This document shows positions 8,442 through 17,319 of a DNA stretch of 64,000 bases, piece by piece (the stretch's first letter is position 1; every line of letters starts with the position of its first letter). The position numbers were made by a program, and so were the translations under genes. The stretch lies in contig SZZY01000017.1 in assembly GCA_009830035.1 (NCBI GenBank), positions 1 through 64,000 on the forward strand, in the 5' to 3' direction. The notes under the pieces are model-generated. The model made no database searches. It had not been told where the DNA came from and saw only the letters and a list, made by a program, of their open reading frames with translations. This DNA comes from Pantoea sp. Eser (GTDB lineage Bacteria; Pseudomonadota; Gammaproteobacteria; Enterobacterales; Enterobacteriaceae).

Positions 8442-8834
8442 TTACGGCTCGTCAATCTGGGTGACATGCAGCGTGGTTTGCTTCCCTTTGCCATGTACCT
8501 CGCCGCTGACGCGCACTTTGTCCTCAGCCGAGTAGGTTTTACCATCAAAGGTTTTCTGTGGCGCAATGATCGGTAAGGTGCCGGTGTTATCGCGGAACTG
8601 GTAGGTATCGCCCTGCTCTTTCTTCACGATATAGCCTTCAAGCGTCACGTATCCGCCCTGACGGAAATCGCGAATCTGGTCGATGTGAGTCTGTCCGGTA
8701 TCTTCCGAACCTTTATAGCCTGCATCCTGTTTGTGCTGCGGCGGCGGCGCTTCACCGCCCTTGTATCCTCCCTCCTCGGCGTACACGCCAGCACTCATTA
8801 CCACCAACAGCGACGCTAAAATTACTTTTTTCAT
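8442..8834 (-). CDS. Periplasmic BOF (OB-fold) stress protein, YgiW/YdeI family
   Basis: 130 residues from the ATG at 8834 (MKKVILASLL...), with a signal peptide cut after VYA at about residue 21. The mature C-terminal part (about residues 60-130: VTLEGYIVKK...YQFRDNTG...DKVRVSGEVHGK...LHVTQI) is the BOF domain of E. coli YgiW and YdeI and Salmonella VisP. These periplasmic proteins contribute to tolerance of peroxide, acid and antimicrobial peptides. A GYKGGE/GYKGSE repeat precedes the domain. AGGAGTG lies upstream of this start; the longer reading frame lacks an RBS. Intact. Confidence 0.88.
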   Translation of the reverse strand: MKKVILASLLVVMSAGVYAEEGGYKGGEAPPPQHKQDAGYKGSEDTGQTHIDQIRDFRQGGYVTLEGYIVKKEQGDTYQFRDNTGTLPIIAPQKTFDGKTYSAEDKVRVSGEVHGKGKQTTLHVTQIDEP

Positions 8835-9001
8835 TTCACACTCCTGTATTGGAAAGGTGTCCATGTCGAACCTTCACCGATAAGCCTAGCACAATAATTG
8901 GCTTCTGTTTTATTTCACCCTTCTGTTCTCACCTTTTTCCTTTTGCTGCCGATAACCTGTTCACACCCTATTTCACCAGCTGCGTTAATGCAGAGGCAAC
9001 G

Positions 9002-9965
9002 ATGGATAATTTTCAAAAAGAGATTGATGAGAGAGCGAATTCTCGCGTTATCGAATAAATTCGAACTGCTGCTGTTTCGCTTAGGTTCCGATCAGCTGAA
9101 AGGCAAGTCAGAACTGTTTGGCATTAACGTTTTCAAGCTGCGTGAAATGGTGCCGATGCCAACCATTACCAAAGCCGCGGGCATGCGCTCACCGCTGCTG
9201 GGTATGGCAAGCATTCGCGGCCAGTTCATCCCGGTGATCGACCTGCCGGCGGTGGCAGGTTGTGTGCCGGAAACCGGCCTGAACCTGCTGCTGGTGACCG
9301 AATGTGCGCGCAACACCCAAGCGTTCGCCGTCGAATCGGTGGAAAACATTGTGCGTCTAGACTGGAGCCAGGTGCACACCGCAGAAGCCGGGATCGGTGG
9401 CCGCAACATTACCAGCATCGCCTGTCTGGACAGTGACAAACAGAGCAACGAGCTGGCGATGGTGCTGGACGTTGAGCAAATTCTGTATGACATCATTCCT
9501 TCGGTTCGCGGTGTGGAACCTGAAGCCACCAAAGCGCGTGAATTTAACTATCGCCCTGGTGCCGTCGCCATTGTGGCGGAAGATTCCAAAGTGGCGCGCC
9601 AGCTGCTGGAACAGGGTCTCAAGAGCATGGGGATTCTATCGCTGATGTTTAATACCGGCCTGGAAGAGTGGGAAAAACTCAAGCTGATGAGCCAGGAGGC
9701 GCAGGCGGCAGGTGAGTCGATTCACGACAAAATCGCCTTTGTCCTGACTGACCTGGAAATGCCGGAGATGGATGGCTTTACCCTGACCCGCAACATCAAG
9801 CGTGACGAAATACTGAAACGTCTGCCGGTGGTGATCCACTCTTCACTGTCAGGCAGCGCCAATGAAGATCACGTCCGCAAAGTGGGTGCCGACGGTTATG
9901 TCGCCAAGTTCGAGTTAAACGAACTCTCTGACGTGATTTTTAACGTTCTCGAAGCAGCACGCTAA
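9002..9965 (+). pseudogene. cheV: Chemotaxis coupling protein CheV, frameshifted
   Basis: Starts MDNFQKEIDERAN at 9002, then a one-base T insertion at 9040-9041 throws the frame to a stop at residue 19; the remaining sequence stays open to 9965. The body has a CheW domain (FELLLFRLG... to about residue 165) and a receiver domain (VAIVAEDSKVARQLL...FVLTDLEMPEMDG, phospho-Asp in LTDLEMP). CheV couples chemoreceptors to CheA. A single homopolymer-type insertion is the only defect, so sequencing error is possible. The chemoreceptor downstream is also broken, which fits loss of chemotaxis. Confidence 0.85.
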
Positions 9966-9971
9966 GCGAAT

Positions 9972-10000
9972 GCAGACCGGCGCGCTCGCGCTCGGTCTGC
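9972..10000 (+). terminator. Hairpin after cheV
   Basis: Stem GCAGACCG / CGGTCTGC with an inner GCGC-rich palindrome, 6 bases after the cheV stop. Strong stem but no T run, so termination is presumed rather than shown. Confidence 0.5.
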
Positions 10001-10054
10001 CGCTCTGGCCTGTTTCGCACTGCGTCTTCAACTACTTAGCCAGAAATTTTACCC

Positions 10055-10171
10055 ATGCACAGCGAAACCTTACCTGTTACCTCCCGTCAAAACGTGCTGC
10101 GTGGCCGTTTACGCCAGCTTGCCTAGATTAGCGCCCTGTTCTGGGTGGGCCTCTACTTCTTAGTTTTCTAA
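10055..10171 (+). pseudogene. Short remnant ORF with internal TAG
   Basis: ATG at 10055 opens 38 codons (MHSETLPVTSRQNVLRGRLRQLA, stop, ISALFWVGLYFLVF) with TAG at 10124-10126. The second half is a hydrophobic helix, as if the start of a membrane protein were left behind. The rest of 9966-10483 shows only the cheV hairpin and no other gene; the last part is the leader of the chemoreceptor gene. Confidence 0.3.
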
Positions 10172-10483
10172 CTTCTTTCATCCCTTACGGTTCAGGCTGC
10201 CAGTTTTGTGGCTGTCAGCCCAACCGATCACCTCCGGCCTTCCTCTTTTATCTATCCGGGCAGTTTTGTTAAACACGATTAATCCATGCGGTTAATGGTG
10301 TGCTTTCTCCTGCCTGTTACTTCAAAAAAATTAAAGGTAAAGCTTAACGCTCCGATAACAGTGTGCGCGAGATCACCCTTTTTTCGGCGACACGATGCCG
10401 GGCACAGCAGGTGAATCGCGCACAGCAGCAAGGAACCTGATTGCTGATAAAAAATTGATAAATAATAAAACGGGGAAAAGAAC

Positions 10484-12051
10484 GTGGTCAGTACCAAGAA
10501 TATGAAGGTGGGTATGCGGCTCGCTGCAGCCTTCGGTATTGTTGTGACGTTACTGATAGTTATTGGTGTGACATCCATAACGAAAATTAACAGCATTAAA
10601 ACCGCTATTGCGTCGATCGTGGACGATCGTTACGTAAAAGTGCGTCTGGCATTTGATGTGCGCGATGGTGTCAACGATCAGATCAAATACCTGCGCGGCA
10701 TCGTGATCGACACCAACCGACCGGAAATGAACGTAAAACGCTACGATCAGCTGGACGAAGCGACCCAGCGTACTAACGCCGCCATGAAAAAGATCGCCGA
10801 CATCTAGGTTACGGCGGTCGGTAAAAAAAATTGCCGGTTTGCTGGCCTCGGCCGAAGCGTTTGAGAAGGCCAAAGCGGAGTTGATTACGCTGGTGAAAAG
10901 CGGCAATTTCGACGCTGCTAGCGCCTGTGTGCTGAAGTCGATGACCGCGACCCAGAACAAATTCCTTGATGATGCTGTCGCATTTGCCAATTCTCAGGAT
11001 TCTCAACTGCACGGCGAAGGACAGAGTATCGTGGCCAATGGTCAGTCAGCAATTACCATCACGCTGATTTTCTCTGCGCTGGCGATTCTGGCCTCAATTA
11101 TGTTGGGCTTTTTCCTGACGCGTTCAATCGTGCGCCCGCTGGGGGCCGCGGTTGATGTTGCCGAGCGCGTTGCCGCCGGCGATTTGAGCTCAAAAATTCA
11201 GGTGACGTCACGCGACGAGACCAGCGTGCTGATGCAGGCGCTGCAACGGATGAACGATAATCTGCTCTCCATTGTCACCGAGGTACGTACCGGTTACGAT
11301 ACCATTGCGGTGGCATCAAACCAGATCTCCAGCGGCAACCTTTATCTCTCCATCCGTACCGAGCAGCAGGCCAGCTCGCTGGAAGAGACCGCCTCTGCGA
11401 TGGAGCAGTTGACCTCTACCGTTAAGCACAACGCGGACGACGCCCGTGAAGCCAACCAGCTGGTAGCCAGCACCTCCAGCGTGGCACGCGAAGGCGGTGT
11501 GGTAATGGAACAGGTGATTGAGAAGATGGAGGCGATCGCCCTGTCGTCGAAGAAGATTGTCGACATTATCAGCGTGATTGATTCCATTGCGTTTCAGGCC
11601 AACATTCTGTCGCTGAACGCAGCCGTTGAAGCCGCACGTGCCGGTGAACAGGGGCGTGGCTTTGCCGTGGTCGCCTCTGGAGTGCGTAATCTGGCGCAGC
11701 GTTCAGCGGCGGCTGCCAAAGAGATCGAAGTGCTGATTGAAGATTCGGTCGCGAAGGTGGATGAAGGCAGTAAGCATGGTTACCCATGCCGGTTCTACCA
11801 TTGGCGAAGTGGTTAACAGCGTACAGAGCGTGGCAAAAATCATGAGTGAAATCACCATCGCCAGCAGCGGCATCAGTGAGATTAACATGGCGATTACCCA
11901 GATGGAAGCGGTGACACAGCGGAACGCCGCGCTGGTGCAGGAAGCATCTGCAGCTTCACAAGCCCTGCAGGATCAGGCTGAGCGGATGGCGCAGGCGATG
12001 AGCGTGTTTAAGGTTGGACAGCTCTCGCTGAACGCAGCACACCGTGCCTGA
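10484..12051 (+). pseudogene. Methyl-accepting chemotaxis protein, at least three lesions
   Basis: A Tar/Tsr-type receptor: N-terminal membrane helix (residues 9-32), a periplasmic four-helix ligand domain, a second membrane helix near 11060-11120, HAMP, and the cytoplasmic signalling domain with methylation helices and the conserved [20 protein letters not shown] hairpin tip. Lesions: TAG at 10805-10807, an extra A in the A tract near 10825 and a frame change near 11776. Start is GTG with GGGGAAA upstream, or the ATG at 10502. The ligand cannot be deduced. A stop plus two shifts makes this a real pseudogene unless the sequence is poor. Confidence 0.88.
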
Positions 12052-12356
12052 TACTGTTGCTGATAAGTAGCGAAGTTGGTACCAGCGGCCTGCTCCGGCG
12101 GGCCGTGACGTTGTTGTCCCAATAGTGTTACGGCCGGATCAGCGCCTGAACCTGGCGTTAATCGCTGTTGAGAAGAGAAGCGATGGAGTCAGGCCGTTCG
12201 CCAGCAAACAGGCGGAGCCATGGGTAAGCAACAGAATAGCGGGAACATCAGAGGAAGCAGAGACAGAAGCAGAATTACAGAAACAAAAAAGGCTGCCAGT
12301 GGCAGCCTTTCATTACAGTAAATGCAACAACGCTATAAAGCTCAGTTAGCCTTTAA
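12052..12356. other. Intergenic stretch with a bidirectional terminator
   Basis: Between the chemoreceptor and the YmcF-like remnant. It contains no ORF I can support. A perfect 10-bp hairpin at 12288-12310 (AAAGGCTGCC / GGCAGCCTTT) is flanked by A residues on the left and TTT on the right, so it can terminate both the plus-strand receptor transcript and the minus-strand cold-shock transcript. Confidence 0.6.
12288..12310. terminator. Bidirectional rho-independent terminator
   Basis: Ten base pairs with a 3-base AGT loop; six A residues precede and TTTC follows. On the minus strand the hairpin is followed by a run of T, the stronger direction, suiting the cold-shock/YmcF transcript. Confidence 0.7.
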
Positions 12357-12522
12357 TCAGAGAGCGCGAGGCTGGCTCTGAAGTGCAATCCTCGCCGCGT
12401 TCACCTGAACAACGACAGATTTGCAGAAAATGCATTTCGCTCCATGCGGATTGGCTCTTGTAACATCAAAGTTTGATGTACGAAACTGTGAGCCATTACA
12501 GTGAGGACATTTTAAATGTAAT
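12357..12522 (-). pseudogene. ymcF: YmcF/YnfQ-like cold-shock zinc-ribbon protein, frameshifted
   Basis: Downstream of the Csp gene the minus strand encodes CPHCNGSQFRTSNFDV, then NPHGAKCIFCKS and about 20 more residues to TGA at 12357. Two CxxC pairs make a zinc ribbon like E. coli YmcF and YnfQ, small cold-shock proteins co-transcribed with cspG and cspB. No AUG is available: an AAGGA directly at the csp stop is followed by ATT (12520-12522), a possible non-AUG start as reported for some family members. Reading from there needs one A fewer in the AAAA run at about 12513, so the copy is frameshifted or the run is miscalled. Confidence 0.6.
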
Positions 12523-12531
12523 TTTCAGTCC

Positions 12532-12744
12532 TTAGAGACCAACAACGTTCGCAGCAGCTGGGCCTTTGGCGCCATTTTCTACTGTAAACTCAACTTGTTG
12601 ACCTTCATCTAATGAACGGAAATCAGTGCCCTGGATTGCAGAGAAGTGTACGAATACATCTTTGCTGCCATCCTGAGGAGAGATGAAACCGAAGCCTTTC
12701 TCTACGTTAAACCACTTAACGGTACCGCGAATTTTGTTAGACAT
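12532..12744 (-). CDS. Cold-shock protein, CspA family
   Basis: 70 residues, a single OB-fold cold-shock domain with RNP1 (KGFGFI) and RNP2 (DVFVHF) motifs. These proteins bind single-stranded RNA and DNA and melt RNA secondary structure. It resembles CspA/B/G more than CspC/E, and the following YmcF-like gene supports a cspB/cspG-type cold-inducible unit. The 5' leader (to about 12900) is long, as in cspA-type thermoregulated mRNAs. Intact. Confidence 0.92.
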   Translation of the reverse strand: MSNKIRGTVKWFNVEKGFGFISPQDGSKDVFVHFSAIQGTDFRSLDEGQQVEFTVENGAKGPAAANVVGL

Positions 12745-13143
12745 GCTTAAATCCTTAATATATCGAGCCTTCCGGCATAATGGCCTGAGAACAGATTTTA
12801 ATCAGAACGTAAGAGAAGGCTCAAAAAGAAGGGATGTCTCGCGACAAACTTAAAGATGAGAACTGCTTTGGATACTTACTTTGATAGTGTCTGTTAATCA
12901 AACCGACGATTCATTAGGCCACACTTCTTTCAGTGACGCAAGCGGCAATTGAAATTAATCGCCAGAAGCCGGTCTGTGCGAGTCGCACGCCCTCCTCTGC
13001 CGAATTGAAAAGAGATTGGCGCAACGCGCGCTAGCGCTGTTGCCCTGAGAAGAAAGCGGCAAGCGCGATCCCGGCAGAGGTTAACCGGCCAAACGGGCGT
13101 AATAAGGAGCTAATAGAAGAAGAGCATCTGAAAAAGAGAAAAC
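12745..13143. other. Long 5' leader of the cold-shock gene and palindromic spacer
   Basis: No gene is visible. The part next to the ATG up to roughly 12900 is probably the untranslated leader and promoter of the csp gene. Further right, CCTCTGCCG (12994-13002) and CGGCAGAGG (13072-13080) form an inverted repeat enclosing a nested GCAAC/GTTGC hairpin (13021-13043), about 87 bases overall. It could be an intergenic repeat element or a structured RNA; I cannot assign it. Confidence 0.45.
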
Positions 13144-13220
13144 TGGTGCCGGTAAGAGGAGGTCGAACCTCCGACCTTCGCATTACGAATGCGCTGCTCT
13201 ACCAACTGAGCTATACCGGC
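13144..13220 (-). tRNA. thrW: tRNA-Thr(CGT), thrW, with an enlarged T-loop
   Basis: The minus strand reads GCCGGTA...TACCGGC-A-CCA with an encoded CCA, a D-arm AGTTGGTA and anticodon CGT in TTCGTAA, matching E. coli thrW almost exactly. The gene is 77 nt rather than 76: between the T-stem halves GGAGG and CCTCT lie eight bases (TTCGACCT) instead of seven, an extra C. That would disturb the T-loop. Other threonine tRNAs could read ACG, so loss would be tolerable; sequencing error is the alternative. Position beside a prophage remnant and proA matches the E. coli attachment hotspot. Confidence 0.85.
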
Positions 13221-13392
13221 AAACGGGTGGGATTAGAGGGGAAATACGTTAGGAAAAAAGCGGAAATACGTCAAGAGAGGCGGCGCTTAACTGCGGATTT
13301 TCGCAGCAGATCATCTGACAGCCGATGCCCACAGCGCAGGCGTCAGACAAAAAAAGGGCGAGGCCGCTGCCTCGCCCAAAACGTGCCAATCA

Positions 13393-15136
13393 TCAATCGT
13401 AGTAAGGGACCTTGCGGTCAACACAGTTGATATTGATCAGCACAAAACCGGTCGGCGCCGTTTTATTGGCCGGGGTTCCCGCCGCCGTTGCGAGTTTCAC
13501 CACCCCTTTTTCATTGGCACCAATGCCGGCCAGTCCATTATGCATGCCGAAGCGTGCAGCCGGTTTCAGCGTCCCTACTTTGGTAATGTCAGTCACCACC
13601 GACATATCAGACTGGAACAGCGAGCAGGAACCGGTATCGAAACGGGTCGGCCCGGTGGTCTTCAGGTTGAACATGGTTTCGCCGCTGTTGGCCCGCAGCT
13701 TGACCCATATCACGGCGTAGGTGGTCCCTACCCGGCCGTAACGGATATCCATCACCGAAGGCTGGCCCATGTGATACGCATACGCCCACACCGTCTCCAG
13801 TCGCTGCAGATTAATCAGTGTTCTGCCGGTCCCCGGCAGGTTGACCGGCGACCCCGCCGTGCCAGATGGCGTGGTGGCATCCGCTTTCCCGATCAGTTCC
13901 ATGACCCACGCCTGGTTAGGGTTCGGGAAGTAGAGTTGCCCCAGGCGATACCAGTTATCGGTATCGGTGTTGTTCACCACCTTATAGCCGCTGAAATAGC
14001 CTACCCGCAGCGAACCAGTCAGAAAACTGCCGTGGTTTTCATCACGGCGATAACCGTATTCAAAGGTCGACAGCCATTTACCGGCGGCCAAGTCGTTAGT
14101 GATTTTTGCGCCCCTGCAGGTTAATCTGACGCATGATGACGCGAGCATTGTTGAGGTTGAGCGGCGTACCGCAGTCTTCAATGTTCAGCGTATCAATGGT
14201 CCAGCCACCGTCAGACAGATCGCCCGGATTGCGGGTATGCTCAATCCAGACGTTACGCAGGATGCCCTGCGTCATGCGCGGCATATAGAGGGTGGCATCG
14301 CTGTAGCCGGACTGGAAGTCCGCGTTGCTTAACTCGATTGCGGTCGAGTGATCCCAGACGCCATTGGGTGAGTTCGACCAGCCGACATCAAACACCCGTG
14401 AAAAGGTGCTGGTGGTGTAGATCTGGTCGAACTTACTGTCGAGCGTATCCTGCAGCTTAAATACCGTGCCGCCGGTACTTTGCGCCCGGAAGCAGCTGAT
14501 ATTGACGGTTTGCCCTTCGATACAGGTGTTTTCGAAGAACGGCTGATTGTTGCTGCACTGTTAGGGTAAAATAGTGACTTTGGCGCTGGTATCGGCGCTA
14601 GCCTGCCCGTTCCAGACAATGCCTTTGATGGCGGTACGGCGGGCCTTTACTTTAAACACGGTATTGGCACTTTTATCGGAAATAATCGTGGTGCGCGGCA
14701 GTGAGCCCAGCTCCGGATCGTCCTCTAACAGGCCAAAGAACGGGATTTCGGTATCGCTGAGATCGATAGGCGAAATCAGGAACCGGCCACCGGGAAAACG
14801 TACCGGCAGCGCTTTCACGTAAGTGTTGTAGGTCTGCGTCCACGCCAGCATCCGCTTGAACGCGTCGGTATCATCGGTTACGCCATCCCCTTTTGCGCCA
14901 AAGTGCAGGATATTCACTTCAGTGGGATCGTTAATGGTGCGTTTCCAGTAAAAACCGTTGCCGATCGCAACCGTACCGCCATCGTCTTTCAGTGGAGTAG
15001 TACTGAGAAAACCAACAAAATCCGCGCCGCCACGGAAGCTCGAGTCTTTGTCGTAATAGCGTTTCAGGATCGCAATTTCACCTGATTTTGATGGGGGAGT
15101 TGTACGCAGTTCAGCAAAAGAGTTAACTTCGATCAT
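13393..15136 (-). pseudogene. Phage tailspike (parallel beta-helix, pectate-lyase-like fold), degraded
   Basis: Starts MIEVNSFAELR, with the NILHFGAKGDGVTDDTDAF motif typical of the first beta-helix turn in phage polysaccharide depolymerases (Pectate_lyase_3 type), then a long beta-rich body and a C-terminal domain ending KVPYYD, about 580 residues in all. Lesions: TAA at 14561-14563 and an extra G in the run at 14111-14114 (frame change). Such spikes bind and cleave capsule or O-antigen. Being the last structural gene before the lysis module is a common phage arrangement. Non-functional as sequenced. Confidence 0.8.
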
Positions 15137-15183
15137 AGTATCTTCCTCAGGATCACTTAGATAAATAGCTGATTATCAGCAGG

Positions 15184-15435
15184 TTACTTAACAGAGGCCG
15201 GGTGGCCGCAGAGGGTGTCCCACATGTCGTTGTGGGTGTTGATAGCGCGCACGGTGCGAACGTCCATCTTTTGTGCGTCATCGCCGTAGGTATAAAGATG
15301 GGAAAACAGAACGCAGGCTGAATCGGTTATCGCAACCAGCTCAGGGTTAGTGGTATTTCGACTGCTGCAGCTTGTCGCGAGCAGCATCGTCATCAAGGTT
15401 GTGATTGTGAGTCGCCACACGGTTGGCCTCCTCAC
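15184..15435 (-). CDS. Phage o-spanin (Rz1-like) lipoprotein
   Basis: 83 residues from a GTG start inside the i-spanin gene, in a different frame. The N-terminus is basic then hydrophobic and ends in LLATSC, a lipobox, so it should be an outer-membrane lipoprotein. Overlap of an Rz1-type lipoprotein frame with the upstream Rz-type gene is the classic two-component spanin layout. The GAGGAGGCC before the GTG acts as ribosome binding site. It is longer than lambda Rz1. Intact, although its partner is frameshifted. Confidence 0.65.
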   Translation of the reverse strand: MRRPTVWRLTITTLMTMLLATSCSSRNTTNPELVAITDSACVLFSHLYTYGDDAQKMDVRTVRAINTHNDMWDTLCGHPASVK

Positions 15436-15635
15436 GATTATGTTGTTGCTGCTGCGCCACCGCTTCGACGCGGGACGCCTGTTGTTGTGCGTTTTCGGCG
15501 TCAGAACGCGCTTTTTTGCTGCACTTTGCCGATTTTCTTCCCGCCGAAATAGCTGGCACCCAGCGCGGCAATGATGCCGGCCAGCGCCGCGATCCAGTGC
15601 CAGCCGCTGCCGAGTAAAGTGGTTGACAGCGTCAT
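15347..15635 (-). pseudogene. Phage i-spanin (Rz-like), frameshifted
   Basis: Begins MTLSTTLLG, with a transmembrane helix (WIAALAGIIAALGASYFGG), then a charged, Gln-rich coiled-coil region (DAENAQQQASRVEAVAQQQQ) ending KYH. Frames join only if one A is removed from the six-A run (T run 15511-15516 on plus). The start overlaps the holin stop by 4 bases (ATGA). The insertion is in a homopolymer, so error and mutation cannot be told apart. It would span the periplasm and pair with the overlapping o-spanin to fuse membranes in lysis. Confidence 0.65.
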
Positions 15636-15976
15636 GATTTGGTTACCTCAACCTGCTTTTTCTCACTCAGCAGATTTTTCTGACGAACGAATTGAGCAAT
15701 CACCCCCATCTCCACCATGAAAGCGCCGACCAGCCCGAGGTAGTTGTGCGGCAGAATCGCTTTAACGTCTTCCGGCAGCACGCTCCAGGCATCCACAGCG
15801 GCGGAGGGAAAGGATTGCGCCCAGGCGCTAAGCAACGATCCCAGCGACACGAGCCAGACCGACCAGGTTTTGAATAACAGACGGGCGTGGGAGACAAATT
15901 GCAGGGTGGTAAAGCGCTGCAGCAGCAGAATGATGATCGCCGTCAGCACGGCAATCAGGAACATCAGCCATCTCAT
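15632..15976 (-). CDS. Phage holin-like membrane protein
   Basis: 114 residues with three likely membrane helices (residues 3-20, about 35-52 and about 78-97) and a charged C-terminal tail (RQKNLLSEKKQ). Gene order endolysin-holin-i-spanin with 4-base overlaps at both ends, together with size and topology, supports a holin that permeabilises the inner membrane at lysis. I do not recognise the precise holin family. Intact. Confidence 0.65.
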   Translation of the reverse strand: MRWLMFLIAVLTAIIILLLQRFTTLQFVSHARLLFKTWSVWLVSLGSLLSAWAQSFPSAAVDAWSVLPEDVKAILPHNYLGLVGAFMVEMGVIAQFVRQKNLLSEKKQVEVTKS

Positions 15977-16440
15977 AGCAGCCCCCTGTATACCGCATAG
16001 GTGCCGCTACGCATCACTTCAGCATGGCGCTTGGCCTGGCCTGGCGTCTGCCGTGCCCACAGGCTGTTCATCATCGCGTCCGCGGCTTTGTTGAAGTTCT
16101 CACTGGCAATGGCGCTGAGCATATTTTTAAACTGCATTACGCCATCGACCCCCAGCTGATAGGCCATGCTCAGCAGCACGTCGGTGCGGGCGTCGTTGCA
16201 CTTCGCCAGCGCACTACGCAGCAGCTCCCGACTTTGCATGTCCTGCACCTTGCCTTCCAGGATGCATTGCTTCCATACATCCCCGACGCGCCGTGGAACG
16301 CGAAACGCGTAGTTACTCAGCGATGCGCCTTTCGGGCCGATACGAATCCCTCCCGCGACCGTTGAAAAGCCCAGCGTGTCGAGATAAGGCACGTCGGCAT
16401 AGCCTTCTTCAAAATTCAGCATTGCAATTATCTGGCTCAT
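15973..16440 (-). CDS. Phage endolysin, GH24 lysozyme (T4-lysozyme type)
   Basis: 155 residues. The N-terminus has the GH24 pattern: a catalytic Glu in NFEEGY, Asp about 9 positions on in PYLDTLGF, and Thr in FSTVAGG, corresponding to the E-D-T triad of T4 lysozyme. It lacks a signal peptide, so it should depend on the adjacent holin to reach peptidoglycan. The R-T-x-V-L-L-S-M-A-Y-Q-L-G helix and the final QTPGQAKRHAEVMRSG segment are typical. Intact. Confidence 0.85.
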   Translation of the reverse strand: MSQIIAMLNFEEGYADVPYLDTLGFSTVAGGIRIGPKGASLSNYAFRVPRRVGDVWKQCILEGKVQDMQSRELLRSALAKCNDARTDVLLSMAYQLGVDGVMQFKNMLSAIASENFNKAADAMMNSLWARQTPGQAKRHAEVMRSGTYAVYRGLL

Positions 16441-16516
16441 AACGATTTCTCAATGACGGGTCAGAGCAACTCGGCCCTGTGAAAAAAAATACATAACGTC
16501 CGCTGATCAATGACCC

Positions 16517-16897
16517 TCACACCTTCAGCCGCAGGCAGGGATGACCCTCCAGCGAAACTGAACAGTAAACAACCGGATTGCGGCCAGTGAAAAATGGAGG
16601 CGACAAGAATTGAACAGGGAGAGTGAACGGGAGATTTCTGACGCTAATCAGCGCACTGCGTAGAGATGCACGTGCGGCAGACAGCAATTGTCGAAGCTGG
16701 GCGTATCCTGATTTTTGGCACGGGGTGACCTGACGCTGGCAGATTTGTTCTACACGTCGCAGGGTGGATGTTTCGGGTGGGAATTTCAGTGCCTGGTCGA
16801 TGCCCTGTTTCAGGCTGCTGAGAGGTTGGCGCCGCCGATGGCGACGAGCACTTGCGTTGCCCATAAAAACGCTTTTGCCATAGTGAATTATCGCCAT
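16517..16897 (-). CDS. Hypothetical phage protein
   Basis: 126 residues from the ATG at 16897, which has an excellent CAGGAGGAG ribosome binding site. The N-terminus (MAIIHYGKSVFMGNASARRHRRRQ) is strongly basic; the rest lacks recognisable motifs. It follows, with overlap, another uncertain ORF. Could be a small phage nucleic-acid-binding or early protein. The strong RBS is the main support. Confidence 0.35.
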   Translation of the reverse strand: MAIIHYGKSVFMGNASARRHRRRQPLSSLKQGIDQALKFPPETSTLRRVEQICQRQVTPCQKSGYAQLRQLLSAARASLRSALISVRNLPFTLPVQFLSPPFFTGRNPVVYCSVSLEGHPCLRLKV

Positions 16898-16993
16898 AAC
16901 TCCTCCTGTGAATGAGTCTTTGGCGATGGGGTGGCAGGCGCGAGCTTTCGGCGAACCGAACGGGCCCGAATGTCGTGATTCAAGCTCGCACAC

Positions 16994-17182
16994 TCACCGC
17001 CCGGCTGCGTGAGCAGCCAGGTGGAAAGTAGGCGAAGGGGAATAAACGGCATCTGACGACGCTGCATTTTGCGCATCCACCCCGTCCCAAAGTTCACTGA
17101 CTTTTGGGTGGTTCGATTCGCGCTTGTGCAGCGCCTCAATTGTTTAAGAGCGGGTCATCCCTGAAAGGACTGCTTCGTTCAT
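16994..17182 (-). pseudogene. Possible phage early ORF interrupted by TAA
   Basis: On the minus strand ATG at 17182 opens MNEAVLSGMTRS, then TAA (17144-17146), then TIEALHKRESNHPKVSELWD and on to TGA at 16994. The second part has protein-like composition and helix pattern. A competing frame (TTG at 17139 to TAA at 16888) is also open for 83 codons. I cannot decide which is real. No family recognised. Confidence 0.3.
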
Positions 17183-17319
17183 CCATGTTCAAATTATTAA
17201 CAGGTTCTTATGCTTTATCAAACACTGCTGGTTAATTTTTTATTTACCAATGGTTAAATTTTTGAATTTATGTCGATTATTTTTTTGCAGGCTGGCGGTC
17301 TCGCCCGCTGACAGCGAGC

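Noticed and set aside
13540..14124. 194-codon plus-strand ORF opposite the tailspike
   Set aside because: Arg/His/Pro-rich mirror frame of the tailspike gene.
17140..17319. Promoter/operator array in the phage early region
   Set aside because: AT-rich with possible -10 elements, but no repeated operator half-sites could be made out.
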